Shown: positions 7,241-13,655, numbered from the stretch's first letter. The stretch is DNA of 13,655 nt from an uncultured Collinsella sp. (GCA_934646965.1 CAKUEZ010000055.1:1-13655), one strand, 5' to 3'. Made by a program: numbers and translations. Notes: a model not told the origin generated them from the sequence alone.

Positions 7241-8907
7241 CGCGGATCACCCTCGCGCGACCACGGCAGACGTATGCGCGGACGCTCGCTGCGTGTCGCG
7301 CGGTCGTTGACCACGTCGCTCCACGGACCGACGGCACAGCCAAGCTCCACGAGCATCTCGCGCGTAGCCTCACGAACGCTCGTCGCAAAGGCACTGGTCT
7401 GGCCTATCGCCTCGTCGGCGCGGCCGAATGCCATAAGCGATGCCAGGTCCTGCCCGCCGTCGGCAATGCGAATCTTGGAGCTGAGCGAGCACGCGATCTC
7501 AAAACGCATGGCGACATCCTCATCGGCACCGCGCGCACCAAACCGGTTGAACACGGCGCTCATGCGCGTGCGCGGCACGCCTACGCGACTTGCCAGCTCG
7601 ATGACGCGCGCCGCAGAGGTCGCGGACGACACCGCCGCATCACCCACCACCAGGCAGCGATCGCTTGCCGCCACGGCGGCGGCCACGGCATCGCCCCAAA
7701 AGACCGAGGTGTCGACAAAGACCACGTCGGACTCGCGCCGCAAGATATCGAGCATCAGCTCCACTGGACGCGCCATGAGCTCGGCCTTCTCGGGGGCCGC
7801 GACAGGCCCCCAAAGCGTGACGCCCGGGGCGACGCGCATAGAGGCGGCGACCACGTCGGGCTCCGCCAGCGAGCCGGCGGCGGACGGCTCGATCAGGGCC
7901 GCCATATCGCGCGGGGCCTCGGCGCCCATAAGGTCGTAGAGGTTGCCGAACATAAGGTCCAGATCGAGCACGGCGGCACGCAGGCCCAACAGCGATGCTG
8001 CATGCGCCATGACGGCAACAATCGTCGACTTGCCGCAGCCGCCTGAGCCCGAAACAGCGCAGATGACCGGGGCGCGGTGCGAAGACCCCACGGCGTCGTC
8101 GGACACCGCGGAAGCGGGGGCGGCAGGCATCGGGGACAGCATTCCCGTCTCTCCGGCTGCAGCCACCTGCTGTGCCCAGGCAGGCACAGCGGGTTGCCCA
8201 GTTGGCGCGGCCTGCTCGATCGGCACGGGGCATGCGGGCGGCACTTGCAGGGGCGCCGGCCCATCAAACGAGCTCGCACCCGCGGCAAAGCCCTCGACTT
8301 CATCGAGTCCGTCTGCCAGGTTTACGCCGTGCACGTATCCCATATCTGTCGTCAGAGGCTCATCGCCATACGGCGCTGACACCCCGACGTCATCGTATGT
8401 AAGGGGGTCCCGGGGGCGCCGACCATGCTCGGCTTCCGCTCTTCCATAATCATCAACACGCGGGCCTCCTGTAGCGCGAGGCGCCCCGGGTTCCCTATCA
8501 ACAAAAGCATCGGGCTCGATCGGCACCAGCCGATCGCGATCGGCCGCTCCCTCGCCCGCGTGCCCGCTGCCGCATACGCTGTGCGCGGCGATGACCTCGG
8601 TCGCCCCCGCGCGAAACAGTCCTTCGATATCCGACGGGTCGAGCGCTTCTATCAACACGACCACACGGCCCACGCGGCCCTCGGCCGTCAGGCGCGCGAC
8701 CGTCGTCCGCACATCGGCGGGCTCAAACCGCGCCGCCGCGATCATGGCAGCCCCGCGACGCGACGGAAACGCGCGCGTCATGGCCACCAGACCATCCAAG
8801 TCGCCGACGCGCAGCACCTGTGCACCCGCATCGCGGCTTTCGACCTCACGCTGCAGCAGCCCGTAATCACCACACGCGCAGCACGCAAGCCAGATCGCCT
8901 TCATCAC
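7237..8907 (-). CDS. tadZ: TadZ/CpaE, ParA-like localisation ATPase of the Tad pilus
   Basis: 556 residues. Two adjacent ATGs lie at the 5' end (8907 and 8904); the first is used because GGAGG lies seven bases before it, and it overlaps the cpaB TGA by 4 nt. Layout: an N-terminal region of about 110 residues that resembles a degenerate receiver fold (alternating strands, e.g. RVVVLIEALDPSDIEGLFRAG near 81-101), a long low-complexity Asp/Pro/Ala/Gly-rich linker (about 112-278), then a MinD/ParA-type ATPase. In that domain are SGSGGCGKST (286-295), AVLDLDLMFGNL (312-323; the A' region) and VVFVDT (395-400; Walker B). The Lys that normally starts the deviant Walker A (KGGxGKT) is replaced by Ser. 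TadZ proteins place the pilus machinery, often at a pole. The C-terminal tail (about 520-556) is polar and basic. Confidence 0.9.
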   Translation of the reverse strand: MMKAIWLACCACGDYGLLQREVESRDAGAQVLRVGDLDGLVAMTRAFPSRRGAAMIAAARFEPADVRTTVARLTAEGRVGRVVVLIEALDPSDIEGLFRAGATEVIAAHSVCGSGHAGEGAADRDRLVPIEPDAFVDREPGAPRATGGPRVDDYGRAEAEHGRRPRDPLTYDDVGVSAPYGDEPLTTDMGYVHGVNLADGLDEVEGFAAGASSFDGPAPLQVPPACPVPIEQAAPTGQPAVPAWAQQVAAAGETGMLSPMPAAPASAVSDDAVGSSHRAPVICAVSGSGGCGKSTIVAVMAHAASLLGLRAAVLDLDLMFGNLYDLMGAEAPRDMAALIEPSAAGSLAEPDVVAASMRVAPGVTLWGPVAAPEKAELMARPVELMLDILRRESDVVFVDTSVFWGDAVAAAVAASDRCLVVGDAAVSSATSAARVIELASRVGVPRTRMSAVFNRFGARGADEDVAMRFEIACSLSSKIRIADGGQDLASLMAFGRADEAIGQTSAFATSVREATREMLVELGCAVGPWSDVVNDRATRSERPRIRLPWSREGDPR

Positions 8908-9563
8908 TCGTCGCCTCCGCTCTTTTTGCCGCGCGCCGTGGCGGGAATCGTCAAGCTGATCGTTCCCTTGCCCGAGGCCCCCAGCAATTCCTTAACGTCG
9001 TCGGGATCCGCCGCCAGCGTCACCCACTCGATCTTGCCTTCGCGCGAGGTACCGGCTTCCTCGCTGGTATCAATTACGCGCGCACCGCACAGGCGGTCGG
9101 TCACGCCATCCTTTTGCACGTATACGTCCACATAGCTGCCAACGCCCGTGGCGCCACCCACCGAATGCTCGGCATCGACCGCCACCGAAACGGCAACCTT
9201 GCCCTTGGGCACCTCGAGCGTGTGGCTCTCGGCCTTGGTGTAGACATCGCAAATCACGGCGTTTTTGGGAATGCGCGAGGTCGTCACGTCGCCGCGCACC
9301 TGACGCAGCTCGGTCGCCGCATCACGCGGCAGCAAGCTCGCCAGCCACTCTTGGGTTATGACGTTGGTTTCGTCGAGGGTCTCGCCCGCGTCGATATCGC
9401 GCGCCGCAACGCACACTTCGATACGGTCGCCGCCGTATTTCGCCAAGGTCTCGGCCTGGGCCTGATCGGCCTGCGAGCGAATTGACGACCCGTATGCCAT
9501 GCAAAGGACCGCGGCAAGCACACCCGTGGCCAGGCTGATCGCGATGCGCTTACTCTTGTTCAC
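8904..9563 (-). CDS. cpaB: CpaB/RcpC-like Tad pilus assembly protein
   Basis: 219 residues from GTG at 9563. This start is chosen over an in-frame ATG at 9578 because the ribosome binding site AGAGGAG lies between the two. A membrane anchor occupies about residues 6-27. A SAF (CpaB-type) domain follows at about 47-108, with VCVAARDIDAGETLDETNV matching the usual 'A-rdI-aG-il---dv' pattern. Next is an RcpC-type domain at about 119-205, seen as KVAVSVAVDAEHSVGGATG and then GSYVDVYV. In diderms RcpC/CpaB works with the secretin; in monoderm actinobacteria with no secretin it probably acts outside the membrane near the cell wall, which is inference. It is the first gene of the operon, and the region upstream carries the repeat cluster described separately. 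Confidence 0.9.
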   Translation of the reverse strand: MNKSKRIAISLATGVLAAVLCMAYGSSIRSQADQAQAETLAKYGGDRIEVCVAARDIDAGETLDETNVITQEWLASLLPRDAATELRQVRGDVTTSRIPKNAVICDVYTKAESHTLEVPKGKVAVSVAVDAEHSVGGATGVGSYVDVYVQKDGVTDRLCGARVIDTSEEAGTSREGKIEWVTLAADPDDVKELLGASGKGTISLTIPATARGKKSGGDE

Positions 9564-9568
9564 GGCCG

Positions 9569-9575
9569 CTCCTCT
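9569..9575 (-). promoter_or_regulatory. Ribosome binding site that decides the cpaB start
   Basis: AGAGGAG on the minus strand, five bases before GTG 9563. It lies downstream of the alternative ATG at 9578, which has no purine-rich site of its own (CCGTCACCGCC precedes it), so the GTG is the likely start of the first Tad gene. Confidence 0.7.
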
Positions 9576-9660
9576 CATGGCGGTGACGGGCGGGTGCCCG
9601 TACCACCATTGTCTGGGCGGCCAAGGCGCAAAACGGCGCGATGGCGATCCTGGGTTTCGC

Positions 9661-9725
9661 GGTCAAACCAATTGCTGACCAAAAGCTGACCAAGCCGTCA
9701 AGCTCACGGCAAGGTTTTGGTCAGC
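9661..9725 (-). promoter_or_regulatory. Phased 11-bp repeat cluster upstream of the Tad operon
   Basis: On the minus strand three consecutive 11-bp blocks begin at 9693, 9682 and 9671: TTGGTCAGCTT, TTGGTCAGCAA and TTGGTTTGACC. The first two share nine identical bases; the third shares the first five. An inverted copy, GCTGACCAAAA, lies at 9725-9715. Exact 11-bp phasing places the repeats on one face of the helix, as with direct-repeat sites of OmpR/PhoB-type response regulators; that parallel is an inference. The last block contains TTGACC (9666-9661), a fair -35 hexamer, but no convincing -10 follows at 16-18 bp, as expected if an activator is needed. The cluster ends about 98 bp before the cpaB start. 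The same bases can fold into an RNA hairpin followed by TTTT (see findings). Confidence 0.5.
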
Positions 9726-9762
9726 TCGTCGCCAAAACGCCTGTTTCGAGACGTTTCTGCAA

Positions 9763-9798
9763 CAAAAAAGCCGTCTCCCGAGCAGTTAGGAGACGGCT
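9763..9798 (-). terminator. Rho-independent terminator of rsgA
   Basis: On the minus strand a 10-bp perfect stem, AGCCGTCTCC (9798-9789) paired with GGAGACGGCT (9778-9769), encloses a 10-nt loop. A run of six T (9769-9764, partly within the stem end) follows. It lies 18 bp past the rsgA stop and separates rsgA from the Tad operon, so the Tad genes need their own promoter. The reverse strand lacks a U-tract, so it is one-directional. Confidence 0.88.
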
Positions 9799-9815
9799 GT
9801 CATAGGAAAAATCAA

Positions 9816-11000
9816 TTACAGATGGACATCGGGATCGAGCATTTGGGCACTCACGCGCATGGATGACGCCAGGTTTTGGAACGTCTCCAGACGCAGGCTG
9901 TCGATCAGCCCGGCATCTTCGGCCTCGCGAACGGCGCAACCGGGCTCGTGGGTATGCGTGCAATCGCCGAATCGGCACGCGCGCGACGCCTCGACAATCT
10001 CGGGGAAGGCGCGCGCCAAACCCCGCTCGTGGCCCACAAGCGGCAGGCTGCGCAAGCCCGGGGCATCGGCAATAACGCCGGCATCGCCCGGCAGCGCCAC
10101 CATCACGCGTGCGACGGTGGTATGGCGGCCTTGGTCGTCGCGCTCGCGCACGCCGCCGGTAGCCAGCGTGTCGTGGCCCAACAGCGCGTTGAGCAGCGTC
10201 GACTTGCCAGCGCCCGACTCGCCCAGGATCATGGCGCAGCTCCCTGCCGGCACGCAGGCGCGCGCCTCGTCCAGGCCGAGGCCCTCGGCAGAAGACGTCA
10301 CGATCACGCGTACGTCCGGACCCACCAGACGACGCACGCGATCCAGGTCGCGCGCAAGCTCGTCTGCCTCGCAGCGGTCGGCCTTGGTAAGCACCACCAC
10401 CGGCTCGGCATCGCAGTCGAGCGCCAGCACCAGCGAGCGCGCCACGCGGTCGAGCAGTACCTCGCCGGCGCCGAGTGCCTGCACGATGAGCACGCTATCC
10501 ACGTTGGAGCAGAGCACCTGGCGCTCGCCGCGAGCGCGGCCGCGCCAACGCTCAAAACTCGTGCGGCGCGGCAGAACGCACTCGATCACGCCCATGTCGT
10601 GCCCGGGCGCGCGACGAACCGCCACGCGGTCGCCCACGGCGGGCAGCAGGACTTCGTCCTCGCCACGTGACTTGGCAAACCCCACGGCGTGCTCGGCGCG
10701 GAACGTATCGTCGGCAGTCGCCACCAGCGGAAACCCTCGGTCCAGGCGCACCACGGCACCGAGCTGCATCTGCTCGGGCTCCTCGGCATGCGCGCAAAAG
10801 TCATCGAAGGCAGCATGCTGAGCCACATCGACCGGCAGGTCATCAAACGCCGGAACATCCTGCAGCGCATCGAGCCCCGGCACACTCGCCAGTAACTCCT
10901 CAGCAGATGCAGGGGCTTCGGTCGCGAGCTTCCGACGACGATCGCGCTTAGCCCGCGCCCCCGTCGTCTTTTTCTTCGCCTTAGCCTTAGCCTTGCCCAC
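9816..11000 (-). CDS. rsgA: RsgA, ribosome small-subunit-dependent GTPase
   Basis: 394 residues from GTG 11000, chosen for GGGAGG five bases upstream; upstream codons in this frame read back through the terminator and look non-coding. RsgA is a circularly permuted GTPase that acts in late 30S subunit maturation. Motif order confirms permutation: G4 TKAD (205-208), G5 SSAEG (236-240), G1 GESGAGKST (260-268), a G2-region RHTT (292-295), then G3 DAPG (312-315, Ala where Thr is commoner). The C-terminal zinc knuckle is C342-x4-C347-x-H349-x5-C355, complete. An OB-fold precedes the GTPase (about 78-165). The first 75 residues are unusual: a Lys/Ala/Arg-rich start and then an acidic segment, longer than in Bacillus-type RsgA (about 300 residues in total). 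It appears to be monocistronic, with terminators on both sides. Confidence 0.95.
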   Translation of the reverse strand: MGKAKAKAKKKTTGARAKRDRRRKLATEAPASAEELLASVPGLDALQDVPAFDDLPVDVAQHAAFDDFCAHAEEPEQMQLGAVVRLDRGFPLVATADDTFRAEHAVGFAKSRGEDEVLLPAVGDRVAVRRAPGHDMGVIECVLPRRTSFERWRGRARGERQVLCSNVDSVLIVQALGAGEVLLDRVARSLVLALDCDAEPVVVLTKADRCEADELARDLDRVRRLVGPDVRVIVTSSAEGLGLDEARACVPAGSCAMILGESGAGKSTLLNALLGHDTLATGGVRERDDQGRHTTVARVMVALPGDAGVIADAPGLRSLPLVGHERGLARAFPEIVEASRACRFGDCTHTHEPGCAVREAEDAGLIDSLRLETFQNLASSMRVSAQMLDPDVHL

Positions 11001-11005
11001 AAACG

Positions 11006-11011
11006 CCTCCC
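11006..11011 (-). promoter_or_regulatory. Ribosome binding site of rsgA
   Basis: GGGAGG on the minus strand, five bases before the GTG at 11000. It is the evidence for setting the rsgA start here and not at any codon further upstream in the same open frame. Confidence 0.75.
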
Positions 11012-11038
11012 AGCAAACAACCACACAACTGAGCAGGT

Positions 11039-11066
11039 ATTTTACCCACAAAAAAGAGTCGGTCGA
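11039..11066 (-). promoter_or_regulatory. Possible rsgA promoter
   Basis: A -10-like TAAAAT (11044-11039) is preceded at 16 bp by TCGACC, a four-of-six match to -35, which lies inside the terminator hairpin of the upstream unit. Transcription would begin about 30 bases before the rsgA start. The -10 is reasonable; the -35 is weak. This is offered because rsgA follows a strong terminator and needs a promoter within about 50 bp. Confidence 0.3.
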
Positions 11067-11085
11067 GCAAATGCTCGACCGACTC
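11050..11085 (-). terminator. Strong Rho-independent terminator (end of repeat unit A)
   Basis: Minus-strand stem of 14 perfect base pairs, GAGTCGGTCGAGCA paired with TGCTCGACCGACTC, with only TT between the arms (in practice about 13 pairs and a four-base loop). Six T (11055-11050) follow. It is the only hairpin with a full U-tract after the ATPase gene, 300 bp past its stop, and it forms the 3' end of repeat unit A. Confidence 0.88.
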
Positions 11086-11160
11086 ACACACTTTCCCTCA
11101 GCCTTTTTCATCCGCGCGAGAGAAACCAGCAACGTTACCGCAGGGCCCGCCTGCCGGGAG
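11056..11160 (-). repeat. Tandem 105-bp unit A, hairpin-ended
   Basis: First of two 105-bp tandem units. In the minus direction it starts with CTCCCGG and GCGGGCCCT, continues through a conserved core that includes TTGCTGG and GCGGATGAAAAAGGCTGAGG, and ends in the terminator hairpin at 11085-11056. Unit B has the same order of blocks, with only small differences and one- or two-base indels. No conserved peptide is encoded across the two copies. A duplicated small RNA or a repeat-family terminator module are both possible; nothing here proves transcription from within the unit. Confidence 0.7.
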
Positions 11161-11189
11161 GGGTTTCCAAAGGGCACATCCTTTTATTC

Positions 11190-11224
11190 AAAATGAGCTT
11201 GCCAAGCAATTGCTCGGCAAGCTC
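11190..11224 (-). terminator. Weaker hairpin of repeat unit B
   Basis: Minus-strand stem GAGCTTGCCGAGCA with TGCTTGGCAAGCTC, 14 pairs including one G-U wobble, followed by ATTTTG. The T-run is short, so termination may be partial. It is the counterpart of the unit A terminator with different stem bases but preserved pairing. Confidence 0.6.
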
Positions 11225-11299
11225 ACTTTATTTCCTCAGCCTTTTTTCATCCGCACGGGAGAAAAGCCAGCAAGGATACCGTAGGGCCCGCCCCGGGAG
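11195..11299 (-). repeat. Tandem 105-bp unit B, hairpin-ended
   Basis: Second copy of the 105-bp unit, nearest the ATPase gene and separated from unit A by 34 bp. The core GCGGATGAAAAAAGGCTGAGG and the GCGGGCCCT and TTGCTGG blocks are shared with unit A. Its outer end (GGGCCCGCCCCGGGAG in plus orientation) doubles as the left arm of the inverted repeat at 11285-11371. In the minus direction an ATPase transcript would read through unit B and then unit A. Confidence 0.7.
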
Positions 11300-11371
11300 T
11301 GTTTTCTTCTGAGCGATCCCGCAGCGCGAAGCGCGAGGACCAGCGAAGAAGAAAACACGCAGGGGCGGGCC
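11285..11371. repeat. Long imperfect inverted repeat after the ATPase stop
   Basis: Left arm 11285-11310 and right arm 11347-11371 pair over 10 bp (GGCCCGCCCC with GGGGCGGGCC) and then 12 bp (GTGTTTTCTTCT with AGAAGAAAACAC), with a small 3-4 base internal mismatch. The 36-base loop has its own short GC stem (GCGC-GAA-GCGC). It begins 13 bp past the ATPase stop codon. It lacks a U-tract on either strand, so it is not a standard terminator; it could protect the 3' end of the ATPase mRNA or be a mobile repeat of the REP/MITE sort. Confidence 0.7.
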
Positions 11372-11384
11372 TGGACAGGTTAAC

Positions 11385-13655
11385 TTACTCCTTTTCGACC
11401 GCGCGCATGATCGCCTTGTAGATCTCCATCAGCGGAATGATCAGGAAGGCCAGGCCCAGCGCGGCGATAACGCCCTTAAGCTCAAGCGTCACGGGACCAA
11501 AGAACATCTCGGCAAGCGTCGGCTGCACGGTCACGATCACCGTCAGCACCAGCGCCAGCGCGGCCGAAGCCCACAGCCATTTGTTCTGCTTCTTCATGGT
11601 GAACAGCGACGCGCGGCGGCTGCGCATGTTGAAGCAGTGGAAGATCTCGACCATGTTGAGCGTGATGAAGGCCATCATCACGCCTTCCTCGTCGGCGTTG
11701 CCGGCGATCATATCGGAGATGTGGATGTAGCCCATGTCAAAGTACACGCCCACAAAGAAGCTCGCCAGCACCAGCACGGTGATGATCAGGCCCTGGACCA
11801 CGCAGTCAAGACCCATATGTCCGGCAAAGACGCCGTCCTTGGCGTTGCGCGGCTTGCGCTTCATGATGTCGCCCTCGGCGTCCTCCATGCCCAGTGCGAG
11901 CGCGGGGAAGCAGTCAGTGACCAGGTTCACCCACAGCAGCTGCACCGGCTGGAAGATAGTAAAGCCGATGAGCGTGGCGATGAACACCGAGAAGACCTCG
12001 GCAAGGTTAGCCGAAAGCAGGAACTGGATGACCTTACGGATGTTGTCGTAGATGCGACGGCCCTCTTCGCAGGCACCGATGATGGTGGCGAAGTTGTCGT
12101 CGGCGAGCACCATGTCGGCGACGTTCTTGGTGACGTCGGTGCCGGTGATGCCCATGCCCACGCCGATGTCGGCGCGCTTGATGGACGGCGCGTCATTGAC
12201 GCCGTCGCCCGTCATGGCCACGATCTGGTCACGCGACTTCCAGGCCTCGACGATACGCGTTTTGTGCTCGGGCTGGACGCGGGCGTACACGCCGTAGTCC
12301 TCGATGTGTGCGTCGAGTTCCTCGTCACTCATGCGGTCGAGGTCGGCGCCGGTGATGGCCTGGCTGCGGTCGGTGACGATACCCAGCTGCTTGGCGATGG
12401 CCACGGCGGTATCGATGTGGTCGCCCGTGATCATGACGGTGCGGATACCGGCGTCGTGCGCCTCGCGGATAGCGTCGGCCACCTCGGGGCGGACCGGGTC
12501 GATCATGCCGGACAGGCCACAGAAGACCAGGTCATGCTCGAGCGCGGCGGGGCTGCAGTCGGCCGGGACCTCGGTGTAGGTGCGGCTCGCCAGCGCCAGC
12601 ACGCGCAGGGCCTCGTCGGCCATGGCCTTGTTGGCGGCCACGAGCTCGGCACGACGCTCCTCGGTCAGTGGAACGACCTTATCGCCCTCGTAGATATGGG
12701 TGCACAGGCCGATAACCACGTCGGGCGCACCCTTGGTGTACTGCTCGTACTCGCCGTCCAGGGTCTCGACGACCACGGACATCATCTTGCGGCCGGAGTC
12801 GAACGGTGCCTCACCCACGCGCGGGTGCTCGGCGGCCAGGCCGGTCAGGCCCGCCTTGCCGGCGTCGTTGACGAGCGCACACTCGGTCGGCTCGCCCACG
12901 GCCTCGCCCAGCTCCTCGTCCCACTGGGCATCGGAGCACAGCGCCATACCGGCCAGGAACTTCTCCTTAGGCGCGGCAAGCTCGTGCTTGACGACGGTCA
13001 TCTTGTTCTGCGTGAGGGTACCGGTCTTGTCGGAGCAGATGGTCTGCGTGCAGCCGAGGGTCTCGACAGCAGAAAGCTTGCGGATGATTGCCTGGCGCTT
13101 GGCCATCTTGGTCACGCCCAGCGAAAGCACGATGGTCACGACGGCGACCAGGCCCTCGGGGATGGCGGCGACGGCGAGCGAGACGGCGACCATAAAGGTG
13201 TCGAGCAGCGCAGTCGGGTCGGTGAGGACGTTGCCCACGCCGTGACGCAGGATGTCGACGCCAAAGATCACGACGCAGATGACAATCACCATGATGGTGA
13301 GGATGCGGCTGAGCTCGGCAAGCTTAACCTGCAGCGGGGTGAGTTCTTCCTTGGCCTCGGCCAGAGCGCCGGCGATCTTGCCCATCTCGGTGTTCATACC
13401 GGTGCCGACCACGACGGCGCGGCCGCGGCCGTACACCACGGTGGAGCCCATGTAGCACATGTTCTTGCGGTCGCCGAGCGGCACGTCGTCGGTGCCCGCG
13501 GCAAGCTCGATCACGTTGGCATGCTTCTCGACGGGGACGGACTCGCCGGTCAGGGCAGCCTCCTCGATCTTCATCGTGGCGCTCTCGAGCACGCGGCAGT
13601 CGGCCGGGACGGAGTCGCCCGCCTCGAGCATGATCACGTCGCCGGGCACGAGCTC
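11385..13655 (-). CDS. Calcium-transporting P-type ATPase (P2A), N-terminus beyond window
   Basis: 756 residues are visible; the start is off the right edge, with perhaps 130 residues missing compared with the usual 880-900. The fragment opens in the actuator domain (ELVPGDVIMLEAGDSVPAD) with TGES at 36-39. It continues with M4 VAAIPEGL (160s), the phosphorylation motif CSDKTGTLTQNKM with Asp209, the nucleotide-binding KGAPD (308-312), the hinge MITGD and GDGVNDAP (483-490). M5 has SANLAEVF and M6 has NLVTD, which together with the M4 Glu match calcium-binding residues of SERCA-type pumps. The C-terminal cation ATPase domain with four further helices is complete. It should export calcium from the cytoplasm using ATP. 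Manganese transport is a possible alternative within the family. The TAA at 11387-11385 is followed by the inverted repeat. Confidence 0.93.
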   Translation of the reverse strand, partial: ELVPGDVIMLEAGDSVPADCRVLESATMKIEEAALTGESVPVEKHANVIELAAGTDDVPLGDRKNMCYMGSTVVYGRGRAVVVGTGMNTEMGKIAGALAEAKEELTPLQVKLAELSRILTIMVIVICVVIFGVDILRHGVGNVLTDPTALLDTFMVAVSLAVAAIPEGLVAVVTIVLSLGVTKMAKRQAIIRKLSAVETLGCTQTICSDKTGTLTQNKMTVVKHELAAPKEKFLAGMALCSDAQWDEELGEAVGEPTECALVNDAGKAGLTGLAAEHPRVGEAPFDSGRKMMSVVVETLDGEYEQYTKGAPDVVIGLCTHIYEGDKVVPLTEERRAELVAANKAMADEALRVLALASRTYTEVPADCSPAALEHDLVFCGLSGMIDPVRPEVADAIREAHDAGIRTVMITGDHIDTAVAIAKQLGIVTDRSQAITGADLDRMSDEELDAHIEDYGVYARVQPEHKTRIVEAWKSRDQIVAMTGDGVNDAPSIKRADIGVGMGITGTDVTKNVADMVLADDNFATIIGACEEGRRIYDNIRKVIQFLLSANLAEVFSVFIATLIGFTIFQPVQLLWVNLVTDCFPALALGMEDAEGDIMKRKPRNAKDGVFAGHMGLDCVVQGLIITVLVLASFFVGVYFDMGYIHISDMIAGNADEEGVMMAFITLNMVEIFHCFNMRSRRASLFTMKKQNKWLWASAALALVLTVIVTVQPTLAEMFFGPVTLELKGVIAALGLAFLIIPLMEIYKAIMRAVEKE

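Noticed and set aside
9579..9660. A sigma-70 promoter for the Tad operon near GACAAT (about 9613-9608)
   Set aside because: The -10-like hexamer matches only four of six positions and no -35 lies at a suitable distance.
10993..11196. A 67-codon plus-strand frame across the repeat region
   Set aside because: It runs through the terminator hairpin and is not kept in the second copy of the repeat; no ribosome binding site was seen.
11187..11234. Tiny minus-strand peptide starting with GTG after AGGAAATAAA in unit B
   Set aside because: The frame is closed after about 12 codons in unit B, but the equivalent in unit A gives an unrelated peptide, so the conservation is of RNA structure and not of protein.
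11056..11299. CRISPR-like array
   Set aside because: There are only two units, each 105 bp with indels and a terminal hairpin, separated by a single 34-bp stretch; no cas genes are nearby.

Overview
The window looks like chromosomal DNA of a GC-rich, probably Gram-positive (monoderm) actinobacterium. A member of the Coriobacteriia such as Collinsella is my best guess. That guess rests on high GC, GTG starts with strong GGAGG-type ribosome binding sites, a Tad pilus locus with no secretin or outer-membrane parts in view, and the general style of the proteins. No database search was possible. Every convincing gene is on the minus strand, so the window reads biologically from right to left; the long plus-strand reading frames are shadows.

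Right part (13655 to 11385): the C-terminal five-sixths of a P2A-type calcium-transporting ATPase, running off the right edge. Between it and rsgA (11384 to 11001) is a structured intergenic region. It holds a long imperfect inverted repeat beside the ATPase stop, then two tandem 105-bp repeat units, each ending in a hairpin on the minus strand. The second hairpin has a perfect U-tract and is a classic terminator. rsgA (11000 to 9816), a circularly permuted ribosome-assembly GTPase, follows with its own terminator at 9798 to 9763.

Left part (9563 to 1): one tightly packed Tad (tight adherence) pilus operon, apparently eleven genes in view and continuing past the left edge. The order is cpaB, tadZ/cpaE, tadA/cpaF, tadB, tadC, flp, an unrecognised one-TM protein, a second tiny pilin-like protein, a TadE-like pseudopilin, a large TadG-like protein, a second TadE-like pseudopilin and a DUF192 protein. 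Junctions are 4-nt overlaps, 1-nt contacts, longer overlaps of about 28 to 38 nt, or gaps of at most 10 nt, so the operon is almost certainly co-transcribed and translationally coupled. TadA should power assembly, TadB/TadC form the membrane platform, TadZ localises it, Flp is the major fibre subunit, and the TadE/TadG-like proteins are minor pilins. The prepilin peptidase (TadV/CpaA) is not in the window.

Upstream of the operon (9661 to 9725) is a striking cluster: three 11-bp phased direct repeats and an inverted copy. It could be a regulator binding site, a leader-RNA hairpin, or both. The most novel-looking elements are this cluster, the tandem units with covarying hairpins, the Cys/His motif in the TadG-like protein, and the two uncharacterised members of the pilus operon.
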